The position numbers and the translations under genes were made by a program. From Prorocentrum cordatum (Eukaryota > Sar > Dinophyceae > Prorocentrales > Prorocentraceae), in the NCBI GenBank assembly GCA_963575745.1, contig CAUYUJ010014260.1, positions 873,287 to 937,286 of the forward strand: 64,000 nt of DNA, in the 5' to 3' direction. How positions within the stretch are numbered: the stretch's first letter is position 1; each line of letters opens with the position of its first letter. Positions 44,636-55,129 of this stretch are shown piece by piece. The notes beneath the pieces were generated by a model. The model ran no database searches. It was given only the letters and a program-made list of their open reading frames with translations, and was not told the origin of the DNA.

Positions 44636-45345
44636 TCCGCCGTCCCCTTGTGGGTCTCTAGGCGTGTGAGATACTTCCCCCCCCCTAACCCCCCCCTCGG
44701 ACCCCAAACCGGAGATTCGACCCCCCCCCCCCGGGCCCACGACGAGCGCATCACGGGGCTCTTTTGCGCCCAAAAGGGGATCAAGACGGGCCAAGAAGGC
44801 CCCAAGACTCCTCCAAGACGGCTCACGAGAGCTCCGAGGCGCCAAACGAGCGCCCCCAGACGCCCAAGATGCCCCCAAGACGAGCCTAGAGGCCTCCAAG
44901 ACGGCCCAAGAGGCCTCCAAGAGCACTCCTCACAAGGGCCGAAGCGCCGAAAATCGTCAAATTCCTATGGGACAACGTACATTTTGATCACATACTACTT
45001 GTCGGCCTTCACGGCGTTGAAGACGGTCCCAGAGCACCCCAAGACCGCCCCGAGAGGCACCCAAGAGGCGCCCAAGTCGGCCCAAGAGGGCGCCAAAACG
45101 GCCCAAGAGGCCCCCAAGACAGCCCAAGAGGGCCCCAAGACGGCCCCAAGAAGTGCCCAAGAGGGGGAGCCCGAACCGACAATCCGAGCCTTCCGCCCCA
45201 AGACGGCCCCAGAAGGCCCCAAGAGGCCCCAAGAGGCCCCCAAGAGGCTCCAAAACGGCCTCAAAACTGCCCCAAAGAGGCTTCGAAACTGCCTCCAAGA
45301 GTCCCGCGAGAAGCCCCCCAAGAGATCCCAACGATCACCGCACAA
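44636..45345 (+). repeat. structured GGCCCAAGA-family repeat, full-length type
   Basis: Head TCCGCCGTCCCCTTGTGGG then TCTAGGCGTGTGAGAT, C-rich spacer, word array, AT-richer spacer at about 44960-45020 (ending CTTCACGGCGTTGAAGACGG), marker CCGAACCGACAATCCGAGCC (about 45170), word array, and an end module CGCGAGAAGCCCCCCAAGAG at about 45307. The order equals that at 59529-60370. Confidence 0.8.
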
Positions 45346-45419
45346 GTCTCACATCAACAACCCAGGCACGGTGGCGGGGTTGCGTTTGCGCACAAAAAAG
45401 GATTCGCGCTCTCGAGGCC

Positions 45420-45860
45420 AAGATTGTTGCAAAACGGCCCAGGATGGCTCCAAAACGGCCCAAGATGGCTCCAACACGGCCCAAGACAGTTCGAACACGG
45501 CCCAACACGGCCCAAAATGGCTTAAAAGGCTTTCACTATCGCCCACGAAGTCTCCAAGAAAACCCCAGGACGTCTGAAAGAGGCGCACATTACGCATTTC
45601 ATTACATTTCCATTGCGTTGTTGACAATGTTTGCGATCGTTGCCTTTCCCGGCTTCCGTCGGCTCACGTAGCCCAAAGAGCCTCCCAGATCGCCCCACGG
45701 CGCCCCAAGAGGGCCTCAAGACGGCCCCAGAGAATCCCAACACGGCCCAGGACGCCTCCCAATTCGGCCTAAGACGACCCCAAGACGGCAAAACCTGTCT
45801 CCAAATTGGTCCCCAGCTGGTGCAAAACGCCTCTAACCCAAAACCCATAACCCAGAGCCT
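45420..45860 (+). repeat. second GGCCCAAGA-family block
   Basis: CAAAACGGCCCAGGATGG words; AT-richer spacer at about 45590-45665 ending TTCCCGGCTTCCGTCGGC. Confidence 0.65.
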
Positions 45861-46113
45861 TGTTTCTGTGTCCCCTTCCTCCTTCTCCTCCTCCTCCTCC
45901 TCCACCTCGGCCGCCAGGTGGGTTCAAAACTGCTTTCCAGAGGTCCCCGAGAGGCGTGCCGCGAGATCCCTATACGCATACACAAAGCCTCTAACCCATA
46001 GCACAAATCCCAGAGTTTCGACTCTGTGTCCCCGTCCTCCTCCCCCTCTCCTCCTCCTCCTCCACCTCCTCCTCGCCCACTCCTCCTCTTCCTTTCCCGA
46101 AGCCATCCTCTTC

Positions 46114-48426
46114 CTACCCGATTCTTCTCCCCCCATCCTCCGCCTCACCCCCCATCCCTCTCTCCCCCTCCCCCCTGTCCTCCCCCGCGCGCGCGCGCCC
46201 CCGATTGGGCATCATTTGCAGGTCTTGCATATCAGGGTGCCCTTTTTTTGCATCGCGTGCGACGTTGGCAGGGATCCCGGAGAACGCCGACTTCGGTCGT
46301 CTTCTCTTGCACGCGCCGCCGCACTGATACGCCTGGCAACTGCGGGCTGTGAACCCGAGGTTCTTGCAGCCTCCGCGCGCCACTTTCCCTCCTTTCGCCG
46401 CTCGATGATCTTCCACTTGCTCATGCTTCAAATGTTTCGTGTCCGAGAACGCTTTTCCGGACCCCGCGCGCGTCAGTGGCTTCGCGTCCGCCTCGGCTTT
46501 CTGCTTGCGATTCGCTGCCTCCGCATTCCCCCGTCGCACCTCTTTCTCTCGTTCTTCCGCGCATTTCCGACAGAGCCTTTCCCCCGCAGCATTGTGCTTC
46601 TTCTGAGCTTCCGACATATCCGCCTTTTCGTCATATAGCGACAGGCACTGGCCGTTCGTACATCGCACTGTTCCGACGCTCTGATTCCACTTCGCGCTGT
46701 CTTTCCGAGAGTTCTGCTTGGCTTTGATACCGCTGCACTTCGCGCAGTACATTGTCCTAATCCTTTTCGTTTCTCCGTCGTCGGCCGCCGCGTCCGCGTT
46801 CCGACCGCTGCCATGGCGTGCCGCGTCGTCACTCTCTCCTCTCGTTGCCCACCCTCTGCGCGTCTTGCGCCATTTCTCGCCCGCGCTTTTCATCTCCTCC
46901 GTGCACTCTTTGCAGAACGCCGGCCTTTCCTTTCTCTGGAACTCGTACTTCGTGAACGCCTCTACCAACAACCTCCGCCGGCAGCGCTCGCACTGGCCCC
47001 GTGGCATTCGTTCCTCTTCCCACTCATCCCACTCCACTCTCTCCCCGCGAAGCACCTGCAACAACTTCTTTGCGCCTGGCATCTCCCCCGCGTTGTGCGG
47101 CTTCCTATCGAAAGGCCTGAAAATCAACAAGTCCCCCCGCCCCCGCACGCGTGCGATGGCAACGTAACTTGCCATCCATCTCACGCGGCGCCCTCTTTCA
47201 AGGTCTGCGATCACTGCAGCCATGGTCCGGCCCTGCGCAGAGTGCGCCGTCGCTGCCAAAGCCGGGGTGATCATAAACTGCGTGCGCTTCACACTCAATA
47301 CTGGATGCTTCCGATATCCATCCAAGAACCATTTCCGCCCTTTCGATGGGAAGATCGGATGCAGCCCCGGCCCCCGCCCTGGCAAGAGCCACTCTTTCGT
47401 ATGGAAGTCCAACACAATTACTCTCGGCAGATGCATCAATACTTCCTCGTCGCCGTCTCGAACGACCTCATCCTCGTGCAACGCCCGTCCATGGATCGTC
47501 GCCGTGCGCCCCCGCAGAAGCTGCTTCTTTGACCGATCCAAGTGATCTCCCAAAGCCACGGGCATCCCCTTCGCCAGCGGCAGCCACCCGGGCAAGCTTG
47601 CGCATTCCTTCTCACGGTACCCCAGCCAACGTATCTTGTCCCCTATCGTGTACGGCCGCCTCTGTTCTCCCCCATGGCAAGGGCGGCCCCTGGCTGCGAC
47701 CCACTGCAACTGTTCTCCGCGCTCCTTCGCCCATTGCACAGCTCTCTGCTTCCCGACGTGGCAACGAATGTCTTGATTCGCATAAATGGCGACTGCTTCA
47801 AGGAATTTCTTCTCCCGAAACCGCGCATCTTCTGGCGACGTCGCAACGAGTTTTCTCTTCTCCCGCTCAGCTTTGCAAGCGTCACGTTCGAGCTCGCTTT
47901 GCTTCGCAATTGCTTCTATGCTTTCGAGACAACGCGTGCTCCCGCACAACGGTGCTTCCCACGACCCCGGAACATCCGTCGGTCTGCCATGCAAGAAATT
48001 GCGCGTACGTTCCGACAACTCCCCTCGGCGGAACTCGTCCTGCTCAGCGAGAAACCACTCGTCTTGATTCTCCACGCGTTTGCACTCTGTCAACTTTGTC
48101 ATTCCCTGCACTGCGCCGTCGCCACCCGCTCCCCAAAAGATATGCTGTCCGTGGTCCTCCGCGGCACCCGGTGCGTATTTCCTTGCGTTTTTCAAATGCG
48201 ACGTCGGAAGCGCATTAATGGCTGTCCCTGACGGCGGGTCCAATTGATAGAAATCCCCGCAGAGCAGCACATTCACTCCCCCGAAGGGCCTGGTTACGCC
48301 GCCTTCACCTGCTTTCGTGTCGCTTGCAGCTGACATGCACGACCGCAAGTGTGAGTCTAGCTCTGCAATGAAGTTCGCGCTGACCATGCTCACCTCGTCC
48401 ACTATCAGCCACTTCCACTGTGACAT
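46114..48426 (-). CDS. Pif1-type helicase C-terminal two thirds plus Cys-rich tail (copy 1)
   Basis: An open frame of 770 codons, the longest believable frame in the window. Residues 8-14 IVDEVSM are Walker B. Residues 57-65 GDFYQLDPP are Pif1 motif III. Residues 394-401 HSAQGRT-type are motif V, and 421-427 YVAIARV are motif VI. From about residue 475 a long Cys-rich tail follows, with C-E-R-C, F-C-K-E-C, C-A-K-C, C-R-K-C and C-G-G-A-C pairs and many Lys/Arg, probably zinc-binding. Activity: ATP-driven 5'-3' DNA unwinding in rolling-circle transposition (family knowledge). The ATG at 48426 is internal: upstream AKKKTKKEQAAQR continues in frame, and the Walker A part lies in another frame at 48661-48684, so this copy cannot make a complete helicase. 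Confidence 0.75.
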   Translation of the reverse strand: MSQWKWLIVDEVSMVSANFIAELDSHLRSCMSAASDTKAGEGGVTRPFGGVNVLLCGDFYQLDPPSGTAINALPTSHLKNARKYAPGAAEDHGQHIFWGAGGDGAVQGMTKLTECKRVENQDEWFLAEQDEFRRGELSERTRNFLHGRPTDVPGSWEAPLCGSTRCLESIEAIAKQSELERDACKAEREKRKLVATSPEDARFREKKFLEAVAIYANQDIRCHVGKQRAVQWAKERGEQLQWVAARGRPCHGGEQRRPYTIGDKIRWLGYREKECASLPGWLPLAKGMPVALGDHLDRSKKQLLRGRTATIHGRALHEDEVVRDGDEEVLMHLPRVIVLDFHTKEWLLPGRGPGLHPIFPSKGRKWFLDGYRKHPVLSVKRTQFMITPALAATAHSAQGRTMAAVIADLERGRRVRWMASYVAIARVRGRGDLLIFRPFDRKPHNAGEMPGAKKLLQVLRGERVEWDEWEEERMPRGQCERCRRRLLVEAFTKYEFQRKERPAFCKECTEEMKSAGEKWRKTRRGWATRGESDDAARHGSGRNADAAADDGETKRIRTMYCAKCSGIKAKQNSRKDSAKWNQSVGTVRCTNGQCLSLYDEKADMSEAQKKHNAAGERLCRKCAEEREKEVRRGNAEAANRKQKAEADAKPLTRAGSGKAFSDTKHLKHEQVEDHRAAKGGKVARGGCKNLGFTARSCQAYQCGGACKRRRPKSAFSGIPANVARDAKKGHPDMQDLQMMPNRGRARAGEDRGEGERGMGGEAEDGGRRIG

Positions 48427-48597
48427 ACGCTGCGCGGCTTGCTCTTTCTTCGTTTTCTTCTTCGCTTCTGCGTCGCCATCGCCCGCCGCGCCCTTCTTTC
48501 TCTTTCGTGTTCGCCACCCCGAGCCCTAATGCACTGTGAATCGTATCCCCGTCGAGAGCTGACGCGTTTGTAGCCTGCAACGCTGCTGCCTGGAAAT

Positions 48598-49509
48598 CTA
48601 TGCCGTGCGTCCACCCCAGCTCTTTTTCGAACAGCCCCCCCGGATCTTGCCCATGACGAAACTCTTCCCCGTCCCCGGGCCACCGTGCAACATCCACACG
48701 AGGGGCTGCAAATCAGGAGGGCTCTGGCCTCTTTTCCTTGCCTGCGCGGAACTCGCGAACTCTTGCGCCAACGCTCGATCTGCCACCTTCTCAACGACGC
48801 TCCGTTGTCTCTCATTCAGTCCGCTCTTTGCAAGACCGGATCTCCACTCCCGCGCGCTCGACGCCGTCGCCTTTTTGCCCGTGGCCACTTCCGGAGCACC
48901 TTCCGCTGCCCCGGCGCCGCCTCCTTCTGCCGCCCTCGACGCCGCGGCCATCGCTTGCGCTCTTTTCACTGCCGCGTCATCCCACCTCAACACACCGTCT
49001 ACATTGGTCCGCCCGTCCTCTTTCTCCATGGGCGCGCCTCCCACGTGCGTCTTCCGTATAGTCGCCGCGTCGACAATTCGCGGATCCAGTTCTTCATCGC
49101 TGTACAGCTCGTCCTCGCCTTTGACTAGATCTTCGTCCGTGACTGGTCGCATATCCACCACGCCCATGTAGTTCTGCACGTACCTCCTTGTTTCTTCACA
49201 TGGCATGCCTTTCCTCAACCATTCCATAGAGCCCTCCGCCCATGACCCCTGCTCTCCGCGGAACTCTCGCAGGTGCGGTACTCCACAGTCGGCCACCGCG
49301 AACGCTTCATCGTCGCGAAGTGTGAAGGCCCGGAAATAGACCATCAACAACAGCCCGTTCCTATCCTCCTGCCCCGCACCATGTTTCGGCTGCGGCGCCC
49401 CATGAAAGCTGGGGTTTATCGGGCGCTCGTTTCGCACCAGCACCCACGCGTGCCTCAATGTTTCGAGCTCAGGAACATCTGGAAACAGGACCCACGAATA
49501 ACCCCCCAT
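48598..49509 (-). pseudogene. Helitron linker and helicase N-terminus with Walker A (copy 1)
   Basis: The frame carries FPDVPELETL and FHGAPQPKHGAG of the linker, then LNERQRSVVEKVAD (the Q-motif-like start of Pif1 helicases) and MLHGGPGTGKSFV (Walker A, about 48684-48661). It is lost to a frameshift after GKIRGG. The next part (KELGWTHGIDFQAAALQATN, motif Ia) lies in the frame at 48697-48305, and another shift is needed before MSQWKWLIVDEVSM. Confidence 0.7.
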
Positions 49510-50783
49510 CCTGCCTTGATCACATAATCCACTCCGGCTTTCAACTGGGGTCCGGGCAGCGCACCGCTTTCGTCAGTATCCGCTCTCTGCTCGTCTGCTT
49601 CGCGGACCTTCTGAATCCCGGACTCCGTCAGCTCCGCCTGGTAATCATTGCTGGCCGCGGCTGCCAGCTCTGCTCCGCTGCGGGGAAATGCTGCCAACTC
49701 GATGCGCCAACATCGCAAGAACTCATACAACGATAAGTGTGCCAAGTCGGGCGCACCAGGAGCGTCAACCGGGCGCATGCCATACAAGTACACTGGACTC
49801 TTAGACACAATTCGAACCTTTTTGTCGGCCCTTCTCGTTTGTCTGCTTCCAGAATCCCCGACGCTGCTACGGTAACGCCGTCCCCGTCAGCACAGAGCCG
49901 TTCCGCCATGCGCACGGCTTCTGCTCCCGGGATCATGGCTGTCTTCGCAGTCTTGATACTCTCGGCACCAGTCACGTCTCTGCGGTCTCGGTACGCGCGC
50001 AGATTCGCACATTCCTGCGCTGACCGCGCCACGCCTCTCCCGTACATGTCACTGAGAAACCTCTTCATGTGCCTGTTCGCTCGGTACGCCGCGGTCCTGT
50101 CTTTCGTCTGCTCCACCAGCGCGTGGCGGCCCTTATTGATCTCCCTCACCTCGTTGAACGACGGGGCACACCGCTTGCTCTGATAGTCCGCCGCGTACCC
50201 CGCTGCTGCATTCTGCGCTCGTTGCGCTGCCAGAACCACGTCTATGGGTCGATCCGTCTCCCAGCACCGCTCTTCGCACACACAACTATCATGCGTCGCT
50301 TCCGTCACTGGGAACCTGCGCGGGATCTGCAAGTCGCTGTTGAAATTCAATCCTACCGCGCCGCTGAGCACAGCTGGCAGCGTGCCGTTCAGGTTCTCCT
50401 CGTTCATGGGCCCGTGCAAGCACCCTGTCATGTTCCTCCTCCCTGCTCGCGGCATGTCACGGTTTCTCAAAAAGCCTTGGCGCAACACCATTGCGCGATC
50501 TATGAGCCACGCCGCGCGCGGGAAAAAAAACTTTTGCACTGCGTCGTGTCGTCTTTCCTCTGACAATGTGCCAACGGTACCACGCGCTGCAAACGCTTGC
50601 TCCACTGGTGCACGTGGTTCTGTCGAAACTCCTGCCCCTTTTGCACCCAGACGCCGAGGTGCTCTTGCAGCCAGGTTCGCCCTTCCTCGTTGCCCTTGTC
50701 TCCCTCTTCTGTTCTCGCACTCCGGCTCGCTGATTCCTTCCCGCCGACTTCCGTTTCTTCCAACCCATTCGTCTGGCCGCTGT
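49455..50783 (-). pseudogene. Helitron Rep middle region (copy 1), three frameshifts
   Basis: EGRTWLQEHLGVWVQKGQEF and NHVHQWSKRL lie in one frame. An A8 run at 50523-50530 (A6 in copy 2) shifts the frame before PRAAWLIDRAMVLRQGF. A further two-base difference near 49815-49840 shifts it again before SKSPVYLYGMRP, and a one-base deletion near 49505 shifts it before GYSWVLFPDVP. Conserved Cys/His residues (DSCVCEERCWETDRP) are present. Confidence 0.7.
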
Positions 50784-51437
50784 GTAATTACCCCGGCGCT
50801 GCGACCAGCTCTGTCGTCTCGCGGCGCGTGGGCCATGCCTTCTCTACTTCCGCTTTCCTGCCCCTCCAGCCTTCTACGTCAGCGTACTCTTGACGACTCG
50901 CGTTTCTCTAGTACCTCTTGTACTCTTCTACCAGGCCCTTCAGCAAATCTGCCGGCAGCTGTAGCAGTTCGTGCAAGGGGGCATGCTGGTGCAAACACTG
51001 AACGAAGACTTGCACGTGCAGATGCAGACTACCAGCCGACCTCTGAGCTTCAATGCTGCCGTACACCCCGTCAACGCGTCCCAAGCACCCGCCCACCGCC
51101 GTCGCGCTGCTGCCAAGCAAGTCTGCGCACTCGCAGTCCGGGCAATTCGGACAATGCCGCATGCCCAAAATGTACTCGAAGACAAGGCCCACGATGACCC
51201 GAAACCCGTCAACGCCCGCCAGCGGGCCCCGAGAAAGCACAGCTCTTCTCTCGTCCGACGCGGGGGCGGCATCTGCCAACATCTCCAGAGGCACTGCCAT
51301 GTCCACGTCGTCGTCATCCTCTGCCCCCTCTGTGCCCGATCCGCCCTCGCCCGCCTGCTCGCTCCGATCTCTTCTCACGGCATCTCCAGATATTTCGCCC
51401 TTGTGCGCCAGCGACGGCTCCCGCAACCCACCATGCG
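50784..51437 (-). pseudogene. Helitron Rep N-terminal region with HUH motif (copy 1)
   Basis: The frame contains MRHCPNCPDCECADLLG (Cys-rich), then GSLHLHVQVFVQCLHQH; the H-L-H at 51024-51016 is the HUH metal-binding motif of rolling-circle Rep proteins. It continues LLKGLVEEYKRY, a TAG at 50910-50908, RNASRQEYADVEGWRGRKAE (with candidate catalytic Tyr), then TAA at 50790-50788 where copy 2 has TAC. Two in-frame stops therefore break it. Copy 2 has no counterpart because it is truncated. Confidence 0.65.
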
Positions 51438-51639
51438 CACAAATCCCAGAATTTCGTCTCTGTGTCCCCGTCCTCCTCCCCCTCTCCTCCTCCTCCTCCA
51501 CCTCCTCCTCGCCCACTCCTCCTCTTCCTCTCCCGCCTCGTCCTCTTCCTCCCCGATTCTCCCCCCCCCCATCCTCCGCCTCACCCCCCATCCCTCTCTC
51601 CCCCCCCCCCCCCTGTCCTCCCTCGCACGCGCCCCCCCA

Positions 51640-53863
51640 ATTGGGCATCATTTGCAGGTCTTGCATATCAGGGTGCCCTTTTTTGCATCGCGTGCGACGT
51701 TGGCAAGGTTCCCGGAGAACGCCGACTTCGGTAGTCTTCTCTTGCACGCGCCGCCGCACTGATACGCCTGGCAACTGCGGGCTGTGAACCCGAGGTTCTT
51801 GCAGCCTCCGCACGCCACTTTCGCTCCTTTCGCCGCTCGATGCTCTTCCACTTACTTATGCTTCAAATGTTTCGTGTCCGAGAACGCTTCTCCGCGCGCC
51901 GCGCGCGTCAGTGGCTTCGCGTCCGCCTCGGCTTTCCGCTTGCGATTCGCTGCCTCCGCATTCCCCCGTCGCACCTCTTTCTTTCGTTCTTCCGCGCATG
52001 TCCGACAGAGCCTTTCCCCCACAGCATTGTGCTTCTTCTGAGCTCCCGACATATCCGCCTTTTCGTCATACAGCGACAGGCACTTACCGTTCGTACATCG
52101 CACTGTTCCGACGCTCTGATTCCACTTCGCGCTGTCTTTCCGCGAGTTCTGCTTGGCTTTGATACCGCTGCACTTCGCGCAGCACATTGTCCTAATCCTT
52201 TTCGTTTCTCCGTCGTCGACCGCCGCATCCGCGTTCCGACCGCCACCATGGCGCGCCGCGTCGTCACTCTCTGCTCTCGTTGCCCGCCCTCTACACGTTG
52301 TGCACCATTTGTCGCCCGCGCCTTTCATCTCCTCCGTGCACTCTTTGCAGAACGCCGGCCTTTCCTTTCTCTGGAACTCGTACTTCGTGAACGCCTCTAC
52401 CAACAACCTCCGCCGGAAGCGCCCGCGCTGGTTTTCTGGCATTAGTTCCTCTTCCCACTCATCCCACTCCACTTTTTCCCCGCGAAGCACCTGCAACAAT
52501 TTCGTCGCGCCTGGCATCTCCCCCGCGTTGTGCGGCTTCCTATCGAAGGCCTGAAAATCAACAAGTTCTCCCGCCTCCGCGCGCGTGCGATGGCAAAGTA
52601 ACTTGACATCCAACTCACGCCGCGCCTTCAAGGTCTGCTATCACTGCAGCCGTGGCCCGGCCCTGCGCAGAGTGCGCCGTCACTGCCGAAGCCGGGGTGA
52701 TCATGTACTGCGTGCGCTTCACACTCAATACTGGATGCTTCCGATATCCGTCCAAGAACCATTGCCGCCCTTTCGATGGGAAGATCGGATACAGCCCCGG
52801 CTCCCGCCCTGGCAGGTGCCACTCCTTCGTAAGGAAATCCAACACAATCACTCTCGGCAGATGCATCAATACTTCCTCGTCATCATCTCCAACGACCTCA
52901 TCCTCGTGCAACGCCCATCCATGGATCGTCGCCGTGCGCCCCCGCAGAAGCTGCTTCTTTGACCGATCCAAGTGATCGCCCAAAGCCACGGGCATCCCTT
53001 TGGCCAACGGCAGCCACCTGGGCAAGCTTGCGCATTCCTTCTCGTGGTACCCCAGCCAACGTATCCTATCCTCTACCGTGTGCGGCCGCCTCTATTCTCC
53101 CCCATGGCAAGGCCGGTCCCTGGCTGCGACCCACAGCAACTGTTCTCCTCGCTCCTTCGCCCACTGCACAGCTCTCTGCTTCCCGACGTGGCAACGAATG
53201 TCTTGATTCGCATAAATGGCGACAGCTTCAAGGAATTTCTCCTCCCGAAACCGCGCATCTTCTGGCGACGTCGCAACGAGTTTTCTCTTCTCCCGCTCAG
53301 CTCTGCAAGCGTCACATTCGAGCTCGCTTTGCTTCGCAATTGCTTCTATGTCTTCGAGACAACGCGTGTTCCCGCACAACGGTGCACCGTTCACCCACGA
53401 CCCCGGAACATCCGTCGGCCTGCCATGCAAAAAAATGCGCGCGCGTTCTGACAAGTTGCCTCGGCGGAACTCGCCCTGCACTGCGAGAAACCAATCGTCT
53501 TGATTTTCCACGCGTTTGCACTCTGTCAACTCTGTCATTCCCTGCACTGCGCCTTCGCCACCAGCTCCCCAACATATATACTGTCCGTGGTCCTCCGCGG
53601 CACCTGGCGCGTATTTCCTTGCGTTTTTTCAAGCACGACGTCGGTAGAGCATTAATGGCTGTCCCTGATGGCGGCTCCAATTGATAGAAATCCCCGCAGA
53701 ACAGCACATTCACGCCCCCGAAGGGCCTGGTTGCTCCGTCTTCACCTACCTTCGCGTCGCTTGCAGCTGACATGCACGACCGCAAGTGTGAGTCTAGCTC
53801 TGCAATGAAGTTCGCGCTGACCATGCTCACCTCGTCCACTATCAGCCACTTCCACTGTGACAT
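51640..53863 (-). pseudogene. Helitron helicase and Cys-rich tail (copy 2), multiple frames
   Basis: Walker B (IVDEVSM) and motif III (GDFYQLEPP) are in the frame 53863-53312, which drifts off at KKRKEIRARC. The middle part lies at 53547-53092, the next at 53025-52615, and the Cys-rich tail at 52631-51640. At least four frame changes separate pieces that are continuous in copy 1's 770-codon frame. Motif V (SAQGRATAAVIADL) is present near 52630-52670. Confidence 0.7.
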
Positions 53864-55063
53864 ACGCTGCGCGGCTTGCTCTTTCTCCGTTTTCTTCTTC
53901 GCCTCTGCGTTGGCATCGCCCGCCGCGTACTTCTCCTTTGTTTTCGTTCACACCGAGCCCAAATGCACTGTGAATCGTATTCCCGTCGAGAACTGACGCG
54001 TTCGTAGCCTGCAACGCTCCCGCCTGGAAATATACGCCGCGCGTCCACCCCAGCTCTTTTTCGAGCAGCTCCTTTCGGATCTTGTCTACGACGAAACTCT
54101 TCCCCGCCCCCGGGCCGCCATGCAACATCCACGCGAGGGGCTGCATATCAGAACGGCTCTGGCCCATTCTCCTTCCTTTCGCGGGACTTGCGAATTCTTG
54201 CGCCAACACTCGATCTGCCACCTTCTCAACGACGCTACGCTGCCCCGCATTCAGCCCGCTATCTTCTCCACTTTCGCACACTTGACGCCGTTGCTTTTTT
54301 GGGCCGCCACCACTTCTGGGGCACCTTCCGTTTCGCCCGCGCCGCTTCCTTCTGCGGCTCTTGACGCCGCGGCCACCGCTTGCGCTCCCTGCGCTGCCGC
54401 GTCATCCCACCTCAACACGCCGTCCCCTCCGCGCTTCTTGCGCTTTCCGCTCTTTCGACTGGTGCTCGCGCCCCGCGCCGCGTCGCCCCTGGCCATGGCC
54501 TCCCGGCTTCTCTCCTTTTCGCACTCCACATCTACATTTGTCCGCCTGTCCTCATTCTCCATGGACGCACCTCCCACGTCCGTCTTCCGCCTTGTCGCCG
54601 CGTCGACAATTCTCGGATCCAGTTCTTCATCGCTGTGCAGCTCGCCCTCGTGCTTCATGAGATTTTCCCCCGTGACTGGTCGCAAGTCCACAACGCCCAT
54701 GTAATTCTGCACGTGCATCCGCGTTTCTTCACAAAGCATGCCCTTCTTTAACCACTCTAACGACGCCTCCGCCCACGACCCATGCGCTCCGCGGACATCC
54801 CGCAGGTGCGGCACTCCACAGTCGACGTCGTCACGAAGTGTGAACGCCCGGAAATATACCATCAACAAGAGCCCGTCCGTGTCCTCCCCCCCCGCCCCGT
54901 GCTTCGGCTGCGGCGCTCCATGAAAGCTCGGGTTCCTCGGGCGCTCGTTCCGCACCAGCACCCACGTGTGCCCCAAAGTTTCCAGCTCTGGAACATCCGG
55001 AAACGGCACCCACGAAAAACTCCCGCATCCTTCTTTAATCACATAACCCACTCCAGCTTTCAA
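53742..55063 (-). pseudogene. Helitron linker and Walker A (copy 2)
   Basis: Frame 55063-54251 holds the linker (FPDVPELETLGHTW, FHGAPQPKHGAG, DEELDPRIVDAAT). Frame 54281-53742 holds LNAGQRSVVEKVAD, MLHGGPGAGKSFV (Walker A at 54119-54096) and ALQATNASVLDGNTIHSAFG (motif Ia). One frame change separates them. Confidence 0.7.
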
Positions 55064-55129
55064 TTGGCCCCCCGCCCGCGCCCCGCCTTCGTCGGTATCC
55101 GCCTTCTCCTGGTCTGCTTCGCGGACCTT

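Larger units (their letters stand above)
46000..51437 (-). mobile_element. Helitron-like element, copy 1 (Rep + Pif1 helicase), decayed
   Basis: Read on the minus strand: HUH Rep part (51437-49455), linker, Pif1-type helicase (from about 48870) and a Cys-rich tail ending near 46114, then a C/T-rich 3' region. The left boundary is set by where homology to copy 2 starts (CACAAATCCCAGA at about 46001 and 51438). The right boundary is where copy 2's 3' end begins. Helitrons replicate by rolling circle using such a Rep-helicase protein. Terminal TC and CTRR ends and a 3' hairpin were not identified, so the exact ends are uncertain. Confidence 0.7.
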
